64,000 nt of DNA from Aldersonia sp. NBC_00410 (GTDB lineage Bacteria > Actinomycetota > Actinomycetes > Mycobacteriales > Mycobacteriaceae): assembly GCF_026342035.1 (NCBI RefSeq), contig NZ_JAPENM010000006.1, positions 62,001 to 126,000 on the forward strand, written 5' to 3'. Below, one piece after another: positions 18,426-26,640 of the stretch (position 1 is its first letter; each line of letters opens with the position of its first letter). A model generated the notes under the pieces. It made no database searches. It saw nothing but the letters and a program-made list of their open reading frames with translations, and was not told where the DNA came from. Both the position numbers and the translations under genes were made by a program.

Positions 18426-19091
18426 GTGCCCGACGACGACGCCTTCCGGTTGACGGTGGTCGGGAACGCCCTGCGGCTGTTCTCCGAACAGGGCTACGAA
18501 GCGACGTCGGTGGACGAGATCGCCGATGCCAGCGGGATCTCGCGACGCACGTTCTTCCGGCAATTCCGCTCGAAGGAAGACGTCGTCTTCGCCGATCACG
18601 AGATCCTGCTCGCGCAAGCGGAGAAATTTCTCGCCGCCGACCACGACGATCCGCTTTCCGCGGTCTGCGATGCCGCGATGCTGGTGTTCGAACGTTTCGC
18701 GCAGTGGCGCGACATCGCGAAGCGGCGGTACGTGGTGGTGCGGGCGGTGCCGGCGCTACGCGATCGCGAGATCGTCACCGAGTTCCGCTATCAGCGGTTG
18801 TTCGGCGACTATCTGCGTGCCGCGCTGCCGGACGAGTCGGACCTGGACCTGGTGCAGTTCGCCGCGGTGGTGACCACGACGCACAACTACCTGCTGCGCC
18901 GGATGGTCCGCGACACCAGCCGTGCCACCGCAACCGACCTCCGCGACGCACTGGCCGCATTGCGGCGGGGTTTCGCTGGGGCGCAGACGGACGCCGGCGA
19001 CGAGATCGTCGTTGCGGTGTTTCCGCGCGGCACGTCGGCGCGACGGATCGCGGAAACCGTGCGAGAACGTCTCGCCGCGGATGCCGACTAA
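18426..19091 (+). CDS. TetR-family transcriptional regulator
   Basis: 221-residue regulator with an N-terminal helix-turn-helix (NALRLFSEQGYEATSVDEIA then ASGISRRTFFRQFRSKEDV, residues 15-52) and a ligand-binding C-terminal region. It begins with GTG 10 nt after purE. It lies directly upstream of fadE25 with only 128 bp between them, and that gap holds two copies of a 13-bp palindrome placed around a -10 hexamer. The likely job is repression of fadE25 in response to an acyl-CoA, but this is inferred from position and sites only. I recall no equivalent at this place in the M. tuberculosis order. Confidence 0.85.
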   Translation: MPDDDAFRLTVVGNALRLFSEQGYEATSVDEIADASGISRRTFFRQFRSKEDVVFADHEILLAQAEKFLAADHDDPLSAVCDAAMLVFERFAQWRDIAKRRYVVVRAVPALRDREIVTEFRYQRLFGDYLRAALPDESDLDLVQFAAVVTTTHNYLLRRMVRDTSRATATDLRDALAALRRGFAGAQTDAGDEIVVAVFPRGTSARRIAETVRERLAADAD

Positions 19092-19100
19092 CCAGGCAGT

Positions 19101-19124
19101 GACACTCGGTGCCATTCGGTGGCA
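19101..19124. promoter_or_regulatory. Upstream operator-like site of fadE25
   Basis: GACACTCGGTGCC at 19101-19113 matches the downstream palindrome at 19175 in 11 of 13 positions. It runs into a second inverted repeat, TGCCA-N5-TGGCA, at 19110-19124. The two related sites are 74 bp apart centre to centre. Confidence 0.4.
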
Positions 19125-19156
19125 TCAATCACCTGCGCATATCGCCACCATTCCGG

Positions 19157-19162
19157 TATGAT
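19157..19162 (+). promoter_or_regulatory. -10 element of the fadE25 promoter
   Basis: TATGAT is a near-consensus -10 hexamer 57 nt before the fadE25 ATG. No clear -35 was seen. Confidence 0.45.
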
Positions 19163-19174
19163 GGACCTATCAAT

Positions 19175-19187
19175 GGCACTCAGTGCC
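19175..19187. promoter_or_regulatory. Palindromic operator of fadE25
   Basis: GGCACTCAGTGCC has perfect 6-bp arms around one central base and lies just downstream of the TATGAT hexamer, where bound protein would block transcription. The neighbouring TetR protein is the natural candidate. Confidence 0.5.
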
Positions 19188-19219
19188 GCACCCCCATCCG
19201 ATTTCGCAGGAGCACAACT

Positions 19220-20380
19220 ATGGCCGGGAACCCGAACTTCGACCTGTTCAAGCTCGCCGATGAGCACGACGAACTCCGGGCCGCGATCCGCGGGCTGTCC
19301 GAGAAGGAGATCGCGCCGTACGCGAAGGACGTCGACGAGAACGAACGGTTCCCGCAGGAGGCGCTGGACGCGCTCGTCAACTCCGGCTTCAACGCGATCC
19401 ACGTTCCCGAGGCCTACGACGGCCAGGGCGCCGATTCGGTTGCCACCTGCATCGTGATCGAGGAGGTGGCCCGCGTCTGCGGTTCGTCCTCGCTGATCCC
19501 CGCCGTGAACAAGCTCGGCACCATGGGCCTGATCCTCAACGGTTCCGAAGAGCTCAAGCAGCAGGTGCTCCCGTCGCTCGCCGCCGGTGAGGCGATGGCC
19601 TCCTACGCGCTCTCCGAGCGTGAGGCGGGGTCGGACGCCGCCGGCATGCGCACGCGCGCCAAGGCCGACGGCGACGACTGGATCCTCAATGGCTCCAAGT
19701 GCTGGATCACCAACGGCGGCAAGTCGACCTGGTACACCGTGATGGCCGTGACGGACTCCGACAAGGGTGCCAACGGAATCTCCTCATTCATGGTCCACAA
19801 GGACGACGAGGGCTTCGTCGTCGGACCGAAGGAAAAGAAGCTCGGCATCAAGGGCTCGCCCACCGCGGAGCTGTACTTCGAGAACTGCAAGATTCCGGGT
19901 GACCGGATCATCGGCGCGCCCGGCACCGGCTTCAAGACCGCGCTGCAGACCCTGGACCACACCCGTCCGACCATCGGCGCCCAGGCCGTCGGTCTGGCGC
20001 AGGGTGCGCTCGACGCCGCGCTCGCTTACACCAAGGACCGCAAGCAGTTCGGCCGCGCGATCGCCGACAACCAGGCCGTGCAGTTCATGCTCGCCGACAT
20101 GGCGATGAAGGTCGAGGCCGCTCGACTGATGGTCTACACCTCGGCCGCCCGCGCCGAGCGCGGCGAGCCGAACCTCGGCTTCATCTCCGCGGCGGCGAAG
20201 TGCTTCGCCTCCGATGTGGCGATGGAGGTCACCACCGACGCCGTGCAGTTGTTCGGTGGCGCCGGCTACACCACCGACTTCCCGGTCGAGCGGATGATGC
20301 GCGACGCCAAGATCACCCAGATCTACGAGGGCACCAACCAGATTCAGCGCGTCGTGATGTCGCGCGCGCTGCTCAAGTAG
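19220..20380 (+). CDS. fadE25: Acyl-CoA dehydrogenase
   Basis: FAD enzyme of beta-oxidation introducing the 2,3-double bond into acyl-CoA. 386 residues. Typical motifs are YALSEREAGSDAAGMRTRA, WILNGSKCWITNGGKSTWY, LGIKGSPTAELYFENCKIPG and the C-terminal QLFGGAGYTTDFPVERMMRD followed by ITQIYEGTNQIQRVVMSR, which holds the catalytic Glu. The ATG at 19220 has AGGAG 8 nt upstream; the open frame before it crosses the operator region. The flanking TetR gene and palindromes suggest ligand-controlled expression. It is equivalent to Rv3274c. Confidence 0.96.
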   Translation: MAGNPNFDLFKLADEHDELRAAIRGLSEKEIAPYAKDVDENERFPQEALDALVNSGFNAIHVPEAYDGQGADSVATCIVIEEVARVCGSSSLIPAVNKLGTMGLILNGSEELKQQVLPSLAAGEAMASYALSEREAGSDAAGMRTRAKADGDDWILNGSKCWITNGGKSTWYTVMAVTDSDKGANGISSFMVHKDDEGFVVGPKEKKLGIKGSPTAELYFENCKIPGDRIIGAPGTGFKTALQTLDHTRPTIGAQAVGLAQGALDAALAYTKDRKQFGRAIADNQAVQFMLADMAMKVEAARLMVYTSAARAERGEPNLGFISAAAKCFASDVAMEVTTDAVQLFGGAGYTTDFPVERMMRDAKITQIYEGTNQIQRVVMSRALLK

Positions 20381-20393
20381 CGGCTGCACGCAG

Positions 20394-20449
20394 CGCCCAC
20401 TTTTCGGTCGATCACGCGGGATCCCACGCGAGGCGCCGAAAAGTGGGCG
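20394..20449. terminator. Long hairpin after fadE25; palindrome copy A
   Basis: A perfect 14-bp stem (20394-20407 with 20436-20449) begins 14 nt after the fadE25 stop and 9 nt beyond the stop of the convergent DUF559 gene. It is followed on the plus strand by TTTCTCGTT, so it can act as a terminator. The 54 bp at 20395-20448 recur in diverged form at 21378-21431. Confidence 0.7.
20395..20448. repeat. 54-bp palindromic element, copy A
   Basis: Bounded by GCCCACTTTTCG on the left and CCGAAAAGTGGGC on the right, with the central CGCGGGAT shared with copy B. About 40 of 54 positions match copy B, at exactly the same length and in the same orientation. The copies bracket the DUF559 gene. Confidence 0.75.
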
Positions 20450-20457
20450 TTTCTCGT

Positions 20458-21291
20458 TCAGCGACGAGCAGCGCGGCGTCGGCGCGCGACGGCGATGATC
20501 TGCTCCGCCACGCGCGCCGGATCCTGCAATACGTCGGCCGCGGCATAGCGCAGTACCAGCCAGCCGCGTAGCTGCAGGTGGTTCTGTCGACGCCGGTCCG
20601 ACCGGAACGTTCCTGGTTCGCTGTGGAATTCGCGTCCGTCGACCTCGACGACGAGGCGTGCGCGCTCATCGAGGAAGTCGACGGTGTAGCCATCGGTGCG
20701 AATGTTCGACTCGAGAGCGAAATTGCGCTCGTTGAGGGCACGCGCGAGTAGCCGCTCCGGTTCCGATGCGACGCCGACCGCCCGTTCGCGCAGCTGTTGC
20801 CGCAGGGCCGGTGCGCCCCGGCGATGGAAGTTCTTTGCGCAGGTCAATCGCATCGCCGCGCCGTCCACGTCGCCACCGACGCAGCGGTCGACAAGGCGGT
20901 CGCGCTCATCCCCGTCCAGGACGCTCATGCAGTCGAATAGCGCCTGCTCCCTCGTGACCATTGGCATTGTCGCCCCGGTCGCAAGGTGCAGCGGATCGAT
21001 CCGCCGCCGGTGCAGCCGCAGCCAATCCGGAACCCGCACCCGCACCTCCGGCGGAACGGTTGCCTCGATCACCTCCGGGATGGGTAGCCAGCCGTACAAC
21101 CATGCCGCGGTGCGGTGGCTCAGCACGGCCCGCGGCTGCCATACGGTGACCGCGAAACAGCGCGCGAGCGGTGTCGGTGCCGTTACCGCATAGATCCTTG
21201 GCAGGATGCGGTGATACTTGCGCGAGATGGTGCCGGGGCGGATGCCCGCGGCGAGTAGCTCTGCGCGGGTGCGTATCCCATGGTCGTACAC
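20458..21291 (-). CDS. AbiEi-like winged-helix protein with C-terminal DUF559 (Vsr-like) nuclease domain
   Basis: 277 residues, GTG start. Residues about 1-110 resemble the AbiEi-type antitoxin winged helix seen in actinobacterial proteins (IRTRAELLAAGIRPGTISRK, YAVTAPTPLARCFAVTVWQP, VLSHRTAAWLYGW). Residues about 190-270 form a DUF559 endonuclease-like domain: YTVDFLDERARLVVEVDGRE, then FHSEPGTFRSDRRRQNHLQL and RGWLVLRYAAADVL; the VDFLD and VEVDG acids with distal Arg/Asn residues match the PD-(D/E)XK/Vsr pattern. It sits alone between fadE25 and the TIGR03089 gene, bracketed by two 54-bp palindromes, and looks accessory. DNA cleavage and any toxin-antitoxin role are unproven. Confidence 0.75.
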   Translation of the reverse strand: MYDHGIRTRAELLAAGIRPGTISRKYHRILPRIYAVTAPTPLARCFAVTVWQPRAVLSHRTAAWLYGWLPIPEVIEATVPPEVRVRVPDWLRLHRRRIDPLHLATGATMPMVTREQALFDCMSVLDGDERDRLVDRCVGGDVDGAAMRLTCAKNFHRRGAPALRQQLRERAVGVASEPERLLARALNERNFALESNIRTDGYTVDFLDERARLVVEVDGREFHSEPGTFRSDRRRQNHLQLRGWLVLRYAAADVLQDPARVAEQIIAVARRRRAARR

Positions 21292-21377
21292 GTGCTCAGC
21301 GTTGCACGGGCAAACGACGTCGGACCGCGAGCGACGGGTGGCTGTGGATAACTTCGCGCTCGGATACGGAACACACC

Positions 21378-21431
21378 GCCCACTTTTCGACGCGCCGCGC
21401 GGGATTCCGCGCCTAACGCCGAAAAATGGGC
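21378..21431. repeat. 54-bp palindromic element, copy B
   Basis: Second copy, 87 nt upstream of the DUF559 start and 7 nt from the stop of the TIGR03089 gene. The stem arms are GCCCACTTTTCG and CGAAAAATGGGC with one mismatch. It may also end transcription of the TIGR03089 gene. Confidence 0.75.
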
Positions 21432-21438
21432 ACTGGTG

Positions 21439-22152
21439 CTACCGCTGAACCGTCACCTTCTCCGTTTGCACTCGCCGCTCGACGAGCGCCGGATCGGGAT
21501 TCGCCACCTGCACCAGCGAGGCGCCCACCGACAGCGGCGCGAGCAGGCCATCGACCAGGCCGCTCGCGGTGTCCCACTCGCCGCTCGACAGCACCCGATC
21601 GGTCGCCGAAATACCCTGGGCAGCAGCCGATTCGCGAGCGAGATCGGCGATCTCGGTGGCGGACATGCCGTTCAGGGCCGGGCCGGTGCCGCGGGGGCGG
21701 AACGCGTCGCCGTGCATCCGGACCGAGGTTGCGTAGTCGGTGATGCCGGGCGGCAGGCCGGGGACCGGCGCGCCGAGCGGATCGAGGGAGAGCACCGCGA
21801 TCTCGGGCGCATTGCTTACCGCGTCGAGCCCGGCATTCGTCACCAGCGCGAGTTCCGCGTCGTCGTCGGGGCCGAGCACCACTTCCGTTCCCGCCCACCA
21901 GCAGCCGAGCAGGACCGCCGCCGTCTGCCAATGTGCGGGCAGCAGCACCGTGACGCGGGCGCCGTGGCCGAGGCCGAATTCGTCGCAGATCAGGTTCGCG
22001 GTCTTGGCCGCCCAGTTGGCCAGGGTGGCGCCGGACAGTTCGATTCGGGCGCCGGTCGCGTCGTCGTAGAAGGTGATCCGCGGCGATGCCGGATCCCGGT
22101 CGAGGATCGGTCCGAGCAGTTGATCGGTCAATGTGGTTTCTAGTTCACGCAT
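21439..22152 (-). CDS. TIGR03089 family protein (AMP-binding-like fragment)
   Basis: 237-residue actinobacterial protein related to the N-terminal part of acyl-CoA synthetases, equivalent by position to Rv3268. It has ASPRITFYDDATGARIELS, TLANWAAKTANLICDEFGLG and GARVTVLLPAHWQTAAVLLG, which mirror the start of AMP-binding enzymes. The phosphate-binding and adenylate-forming motifs of the full enzyme are not present, so catalysis is unlikely. Its ATG at 22152 overlaps the end of the LCP gene by 13 bp, so the two are translated together. Its function is unknown; a role with the LCP protein is only inferred from the overlap. Confidence 0.8.
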   Translation of the reverse strand: MRELETTLTDQLLGPILDRDPASPRITFYDDATGARIELSGATLANWAAKTANLICDEFGLGHGARVTVLLPAHWQTAAVLLGCWWAGTEVVLGPDDDAELALVTNAGLDAVSNAPEIAVLSLDPLGAPVPGLPPGITDYATSVRMHGDAFRPRGTGPALNGMSATEIADLARESAAAQGISATDRVLSSGEWDTASGLVDGLLAPLSVGASLVQVANPDPALVERRVQTEKVTVQR

Positions 22153-23648
22153 TTCGGTCCGTTCTGGCCCGCGTTGATCGGCGGGGACACCTGTTCGGTC
22201 GAGGTTCCCGTGGATTGGGAGGCGGCGGTGGTCGATGCCGGCGCGGACAATGATCCCGGCCCGCTGTAGTCACCGGCGAGCAGCACTTTCACCGTGCCGT
22301 CGGGGGTGCCGGAATCCGATTCCACGGGCAGTCCGCCGAGTGCCTTCGCCACCGCCTTCGCGCCGCTGTCCTTGGCCGAGGAGGCCAGCACGGCGCTGTG
22401 TGGCACCGTCGCACCGGAATTGTTGCCCACCTCGCCCTCGACGTAACCCTGCTCGGACAGTGCAGACGAGACGCGGGAGGCGAGGCCTTCCACGCCGCTG
22501 TCGTTGGCGACGTCCACCGTCACGGTTTGCGGATCGATCGAGTCGTCCTTCTTGTCTTCCTTCTTGCCTGCGAGACCGGCGACGAACGTCTGCACCGTGT
22601 CCGGGTCGACGCGCACGACGGACTCGCCGTCGTCGGTCTCACCAGCGAGATCGGTCACCGGGATCGTCTCGAACCGCACCTGGCCGCCTGCGAGGTTCTG
22701 CAGGTTCCGCGCGAAATCGAGGAGGTCCCAGTCCGAATCGAGTACCACCGACCGGGTGATCGCGTCCGCGAGCTGGCTCAGTTTGCCCGGATTGCTGAGT
22801 GTCTTCGCGCTGAGCACCTTGCTCACCAGCGACGCCATGAAGACCTGCTGCCGCACAATGCGGTCGAGGTCTCCGCGCGGCAGATCATGTCGCTGGCGCA
22901 CGAAACTGAGTGCGTTCGAGCCGTCGAGAGTCTGTTCGCCGGCCGGAAAGTTTGCGCCCGAGCGCCATTCGTCCACAGCGTTGTTGAGGCACACGTCGAC
23001 ACCGCCGACCGCGTTGGTGAGCAGGACGAAGCCGAGCAGTCCGACCTCGGCATAGTGGTCGACGGTGACACCCGTGAGATCGGCAACCGCACCGATCAAC
23101 GCCTTGCGCCCGTCCTCGGTGGATTGCTGGTCGGCGTCCTCGTCGGATTCGCCCGCCTCGACCAGCTCCATGCGCTTGGTCTCCTTGGTGGCCCCGTACG
23201 CGGCATTGATCTTCGACTTGCCGATCCCCGGGACATCCACGTACGAGTCGCGGGGGATGGAGATCGCGGTCGCCGAGTGGCCGTCGTTCGGTACCCGGAT
23301 CAGCACGATCGTGTCGGTATTCGAGGCGACGTCGTCCCCGGCGCGCAGCGAAGCGAGTTCGTCCTCCGAGAGGGGGTTGCCGTGTGCGTCGGTGCGACTG
23401 TCGGTGCCGACGAGCAGGATGTCGACCGCGCCGTCCTTGCCGCCGCCGAGCGCGAGCCCGCCCGCCGTCGCGACATTCGAGCGCAGGGTGTCGACGCCGT
23501 ACCAACCGAGCCCGGTGACCATCAGGACGATTGCGGCAACGCCGAGTACTGCGGCGCGCACGGTCCCCAGCCGGAACCGGGCCGGTGGTTCCGGCGCGGC
23601 CGACTCACGTGGCGAACGCCGCTCGGCTTGCGGCTGTGGCAACGACAT
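22140..23648 (-). CDS. LytR-CpsA-Psr (LCP) family cell-wall ligase
   Basis: Membrane-anchored transferase attaching polymers such as arabinogalactan to peptidoglycan; 502 residues. One transmembrane helix near residues 30-52 (VRAAVLGVAAIVLMVTGLGW) is followed by the LCP domain: DILLVGTDSRTDAHG, NTDTIVLIRVPNDG, SIPRDSYVDVPG, KINAAY, and the Arg-rich LSFVRQRHDLPRGDLDRIVR. A C-terminal LytR_C domain (VTVDVANDSGVEGLASRVSS) and a Ser/Thr-rich tail complete it. The ATG at 23648 has AGGAGAAAGG upstream. It is equivalent to Rv3267 (cpsA-type) and divergent from rmlD and wbbL, which make the rhamnose linker of the same polymer. Confidence 0.93.
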   Translation of the reverse strand: MSLPQPQAERRSPRESAAPEPPARFRLGTVRAAVLGVAAIVLMVTGLGWYGVDTLRSNVATAGGLALGGGKDGAVDILLVGTDSRTDAHGNPLSEDELASLRAGDDVASNTDTIVLIRVPNDGHSATAISIPRDSYVDVPGIGKSKINAAYGATKETKRMELVEAGESDEDADQQSTEDGRKALIGAVADLTGVTVDHYAEVGLLGFVLLTNAVGGVDVCLNNAVDEWRSGANFPAGEQTLDGSNALSFVRQRHDLPRGDLDRIVRQQVFMASLVSKVLSAKTLSNPGKLSQLADAITRSVVLDSDWDLLDFARNLQNLAGGQVRFETIPVTDLAGETDDGESVVRVDPDTVQTFVAGLAGKKEDKKDDSIDPQTVTVDVANDSGVEGLASRVSSALSEQGYVEGEVGNNSGATVPHSAVLASSAKDSGAKAVAKALGGLPVESDSGTPDGTVKVLLAGDYSGPGSLSAPASTTAASQSTGTSTEQVSPPINAGQNGPKCVN

Positions 23649-23765
23649 CCCTTTCTCCTAGCCGCGCCCTGCAACCGAACGGCGCGGGCGCAGAACGCGC
23701 TCCAGGCTACTGGTCGAACCGGACTCGTCGGCGCAAGCGAAGACCGGCGTGCCAGACTGAGCCGC

Positions 23766-24599
23766 GTGCGAATCACGGTCACCGGGGCGGCGGGACAACT
23801 CGGCCGGGCACTCGCTCGGCGGGCGCGGGACGTGGAGTTACGCGGCCTGGGGTCGGGCGAGCTGGACATCACCGACGGGGACGCGGCGACACGTGTGCTG
23901 CAGGGCAGCGACGTGGTGATCAACTGCGCGGCCTACACCGCGGTGGATCGGGCCGAGACCGACGAGGAACGGGCGTTCGCGGTCAACGCCCTAGGCGCCC
24001 GCGCGCTCGCGGCGGCCTGCGCGCGGGTGGACGCGCGGCTGATCCACGTCTCCACCGACTACGTGTTCGACGGCACCGCGACCGACCCGTACGAGACGGA
24101 CGGCACGACCGGACCGGCGACGGCCTACGGCCGGACCAAGCTGGCCGGTGAGCTGGCCGTGCACGAGGAGCTGCCGAGCGCGCATGTCGTGCGTACCGCG
24201 TGGGTGTACACCGGCGAGGGCACGGACTTCGTCGCCACGATGCGCCGGCTCGAGCGCGAACGCGACACCATCGACGTCGTCGACGATCAGCTTGGGTCGC
24301 CCACCTATGCCGACGATCTCGCGGACGGTCTGCTCGAACTCGCGGAGCACCCCGAGGCGCCGCCGCTGCTGCACCTGACCAATGCCGGCGTGGCGAGTTG
24401 GTACGACCTGGCTCGCGCGACGTTCGAACTCCTCGACGCCGACCCGGCGCGGGTTCGGCCCTGTACCAGCGCCGAGTTCGTCCGCCCTGCGCCGCGCCCG
24501 GCGTACTCGGTGCTGTCCAACCGGGTGTGGACCGATGCCGGGCTCACCCCGCTGCGGGACTGGCGGGCGGGGCTGCGCGCGGCGCTGACCGGCGACTGA
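23766..24599 (+). CDS. rmlD: dTDP-4-dehydrorhamnose reductase
   Basis: Last step of dTDP-L-rhamnose synthesis, the donor for the arabinogalactan linker. 277 residues, GTG start. The Rossmann start ITVTGAAGQLGRALA, the catalytic STDYVFDG with Tyr and Lys in YGRTKLAGELA, and VVDDQLGSPTYADDLADGL are diagnostic. The true frame starts at 23766, though it is open much further upstream through the divergent LCP gene. It is followed 48 bp later by wbbL, which uses its product. Confidence 0.94.
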   Translation: MRITVTGAAGQLGRALARRARDVELRGLGSGELDITDGDAATRVLQGSDVVINCAAYTAVDRAETDEERAFAVNALGARALAAACARVDARLIHVSTDYVFDGTATDPYETDGTTGPATAYGRTKLAGELAVHEELPSAHVVRTAWVYTGEGTDFVATMRRLERERDTIDVVDDQLGSPTYADDLADGLLELAEHPEAPPLLHLTNAGVASWYDLARATFELLDADPARVRPCTSAEFVRPAPRPAYSVLSNRVWTDAGLTPLRDWRAGLRAALTGD

Positions 24600-24634
24600 G
24601 CCGCACGGGTCGAGGAGCGCCGCTGGGGGACCGA

Positions 24635-24640
24635 TACGAT
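24635..24640 (+). promoter_or_regulatory. -10 element for wbbL, likely leaderless
   Basis: TACGAT lies 7 nt before the wbbL GTG. No Shine-Dalgarno sequence is visible, so the transcript may lack a leader. Confidence 0.5.
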
Positions 24641-24647
24641 TCCGGAC

Positions 24648-25538
24648 GTGAGTCCGCAGTTTGCCGTCGTGACGGTCACCTATTCGCCCGGCGACCATCT
24701 GCATCGGTTCATCGACACGCTGGCGCACGCCAGCAGCGAGAAACCGCAGGTCATCCTCGCCGACAACGGCTCGACCGACGGCGTTCCCGAGGCCGTGGCC
24801 GAGGCGAATGCGCACGTTCGGCTGCTGCGCACCGGCGCCAATATCGGCTACGGCGGCGCGGTCAATCGGGCGGTGGCCGAGATCGACGGCGACGTGGAGT
24901 TCGTCGTGGTAGCCAACCCCGACATCGAATGGGGTAGCGAGGCGATCGACCGTCTGCTCGACGCTGCGCAGCGCTGGCCGCGGGCCGGTTCGCTCGGCCC
25001 GCTCATCCACGAGCCGGACGGGAGCATCTATCCGTCGGCGCGTGAGGTACCCGGTCTGCTCGGCGGGGCCGGGCACGCCGTGCTCGGCACGGTGTGGGCG
25101 GGCAACCCGTGGACCCGGCGCTACCGGCAGGAGAACGAGGCGGTCAGCGAGCGTCCGGTGGGCTGGTTGTCCGGCTCGTGCTTGCTGCTGCGCCGGGTCG
25201 CGTTCGACTCGGTGTACGGCTTCGATTCGCGCTACTTCATGTACATGGAGGACGTCGACCTCGGCGACCGGCTCGGGCGGGCAGGCTGGCGTAATGTCTA
25301 CGTCCCGGCGGCCGAGGTCACCCACGACAAGGGGCACGCGGCCGGACGGCGTCCCGAGCTCATGCTCCCCGCTCATCACGAGAGTGCCTACCGCTTCCAG
25401 GCGGACCGGCATCCACTGTGGTGGCAGGCGCCGATGCGACTGGGGCTGCGGGTCGGTCTGGCGGTTCGGTCGCGAATCGCAGTTCGATCAGCACTGAAAC
25501 AACGCGACAAGACTGCTCCCGAGAAGACGAGGATCTGA
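24648..25538 (+). CDS. wbbL: Rhamnosyltransferase of the cell-wall linker
   Basis: GT2-family glycosyltransferase expected to add L-rhamnose from dTDP-rhamnose to decaprenyl-PP-GlcNAc, forming the arabinogalactan linkage unit. 296 residues. It shows the nucleotide-binding start FAVVTVTYSPGDHLHRFID, ILADNGSTDG, NIGYGGAVNRAVA, the VVANPDIEWG metal motif, and the acceptor region SGSCLLLRRVAF followed by YFMYMEDVDLGDRLGRAGW. It is the neighbour of rmlD, and its stop is 5 nt from the next start. It is equivalent to Rv3265c. Confidence 0.94.
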   Translation: MSPQFAVVTVTYSPGDHLHRFIDTLAHASSEKPQVILADNGSTDGVPEAVAEANAHVRLLRTGANIGYGGAVNRAVAEIDGDVEFVVVANPDIEWGSEAIDRLLDAAQRWPRAGSLGPLIHEPDGSIYPSAREVPGLLGGAGHAVLGTVWAGNPWTRRYRQENEAVSERPVGWLSGSCLLLRRVAFDSVYGFDSRYFMYMEDVDLGDRLGRAGWRNVYVPAAEVTHDKGHAAGRRPELMLPAHHESAYRFQADRHPLWWQAPMRLGLRVGLAVRSRIAVRSALKQRDKTAPEKTRI

Positions 25539-25543
25539 GATTG

Positions 25544-26623
25544 ATGGCGGAGAACGCATCGACCGACGCGGTCGTGCTCGTCGGTGGCCAGGGCACCCGG
25601 CTGCGGCCGTTGACGCTCTCGGCGCCCAAGCCGATGCTGCCGATCGCGGGAGTGCCGTTCCTCACCCACCTGCTGCACCGCATCGCGGAAGCCGGGATCA
25701 ACCACGTGGTGCTCGGCACTTCGTTCAAGGCCGAGGTGTTCGAGGAGCATTACGGTGACGGCTCGGATCTCGGACTCGAACTCGAGTACGTGACCGAGAC
25801 CGAACCGCTCGGCACCGGCGGTGGCATCCGTAACGTGCTCTCGAAGCTTCGCGCGGACAACGTGATGATCTTCAACGGTGACGTGCTGAGCAGCACCGAA
25901 CTCGGCGCGATCCTCGACACCCACGAGTCGACCAAAGCGGATGTGACGCTGCACCTCACCCGGGTGAGCGACCCGCGTGCGTTCGGCTGCGTCCCGACAG
26001 ATGCCGACGGCCGGGTGACTGCGTTCCTGGAGAAGACGCAGGATCCGCCGACGGACCAGATCAATGCGGGTTGCTACGTGTTCCGCCGCGAGTACATCGA
26101 GAAGATCCCGACCGGTCGTCCGGTGTCGGTGGAACGCGAGGTGTTCCCGGCGCTGCTGCACGAAGGGGTGCGGATCTTCGGGCACGTCGACACCGCGTAT
26201 TGGCGAGACATGGGCACACCGGAGGACTATGTGCGCGGCTCGGCGGATCTGGTGCGCGGTATCGCGACCTCGCCGGCACTGCCCGATCAGCGCGGCGAGT
26301 CGTTGGTGCATGCCGGTGCGGGCGTCGCGCCGGGCGCACTGGTGATCGGCGGCTCGGTGGTCGGCCGCGGGGCCGAGGTCGGCGCGGGCGCTCGCCTGGA
26401 CGGTGCCGTGCTGTTCGACGGTGCCCGGGTCGAGGCCGGTGCCGTGGTGGAGCGCTCGATCATCGGATCCGGAGCCCGGATCGGTCCGCGCGCGCTGGTT
26501 CGCGACGGCGTGATCGGCGATGGAGCCGAGGTCGGCGCACGGTGCGAGTTGCTTCGTGGAGCGCGGGTGTGGCCGGGTGTGAAGATCCCGGACGGCGGGA
26601 TCCGCTTCTCCACCGACGTCTGA
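25544..26623 (+). CDS. Mannose-1-phosphate guanylyltransferase
   Basis: Makes GDP-mannose from mannose-1-P and GTP, the donor for mannosylated lipids and lipoglycans. 359 residues, the length expected for Rv3264c. The nucleotidyltransferase domain begins AVVLVGGQGTRLRPLTLSAP and KPMLPIAGVPFL, with FNGDVLSS and LGTGGGIRN. The C-terminal half is a left-handed beta-helix of hexapeptide repeats (VIGGSVVGRGAEVGAGARLD, RSIIGSGARIG). ATG 25544 is preferred; TTG 25541 directly before it is possible. It is the last gene of rmlD-wbbL and is followed by a large hairpin. Confidence 0.93.
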   Translation: MAENASTDAVVLVGGQGTRLRPLTLSAPKPMLPIAGVPFLTHLLHRIAEAGINHVVLGTSFKAEVFEEHYGDGSDLGLELEYVTETEPLGTGGGIRNVLSKLRADNVMIFNGDVLSSTELGAILDTHESTKADVTLHLTRVSDPRAFGCVPTDADGRVTAFLEKTQDPPTDQINAGCYVFRREYIEKIPTGRPVSVEREVFPALLHEGVRIFGHVDTAYWRDMGTPEDYVRGSADLVRGIATSPALPDQRGESLVHAGAGVAPGALVIGGSVVGRGAEVGAGARLDGAVLFDGARVEAGAVVERSIIGSGARIGPRALVRDGVIGDGAEVGARCELLRGARVWPGVKIPDGGIRFSTDV

Positions 26624-26640
26624 CTTAATCCCACGCCGTT

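Noticed and set aside
22398-24599. 733-codon open frame on the plus strand
   Set aside because: The first two-thirds are antisense to the LCP gene. Only the part from 23766 (rmlD) is real.
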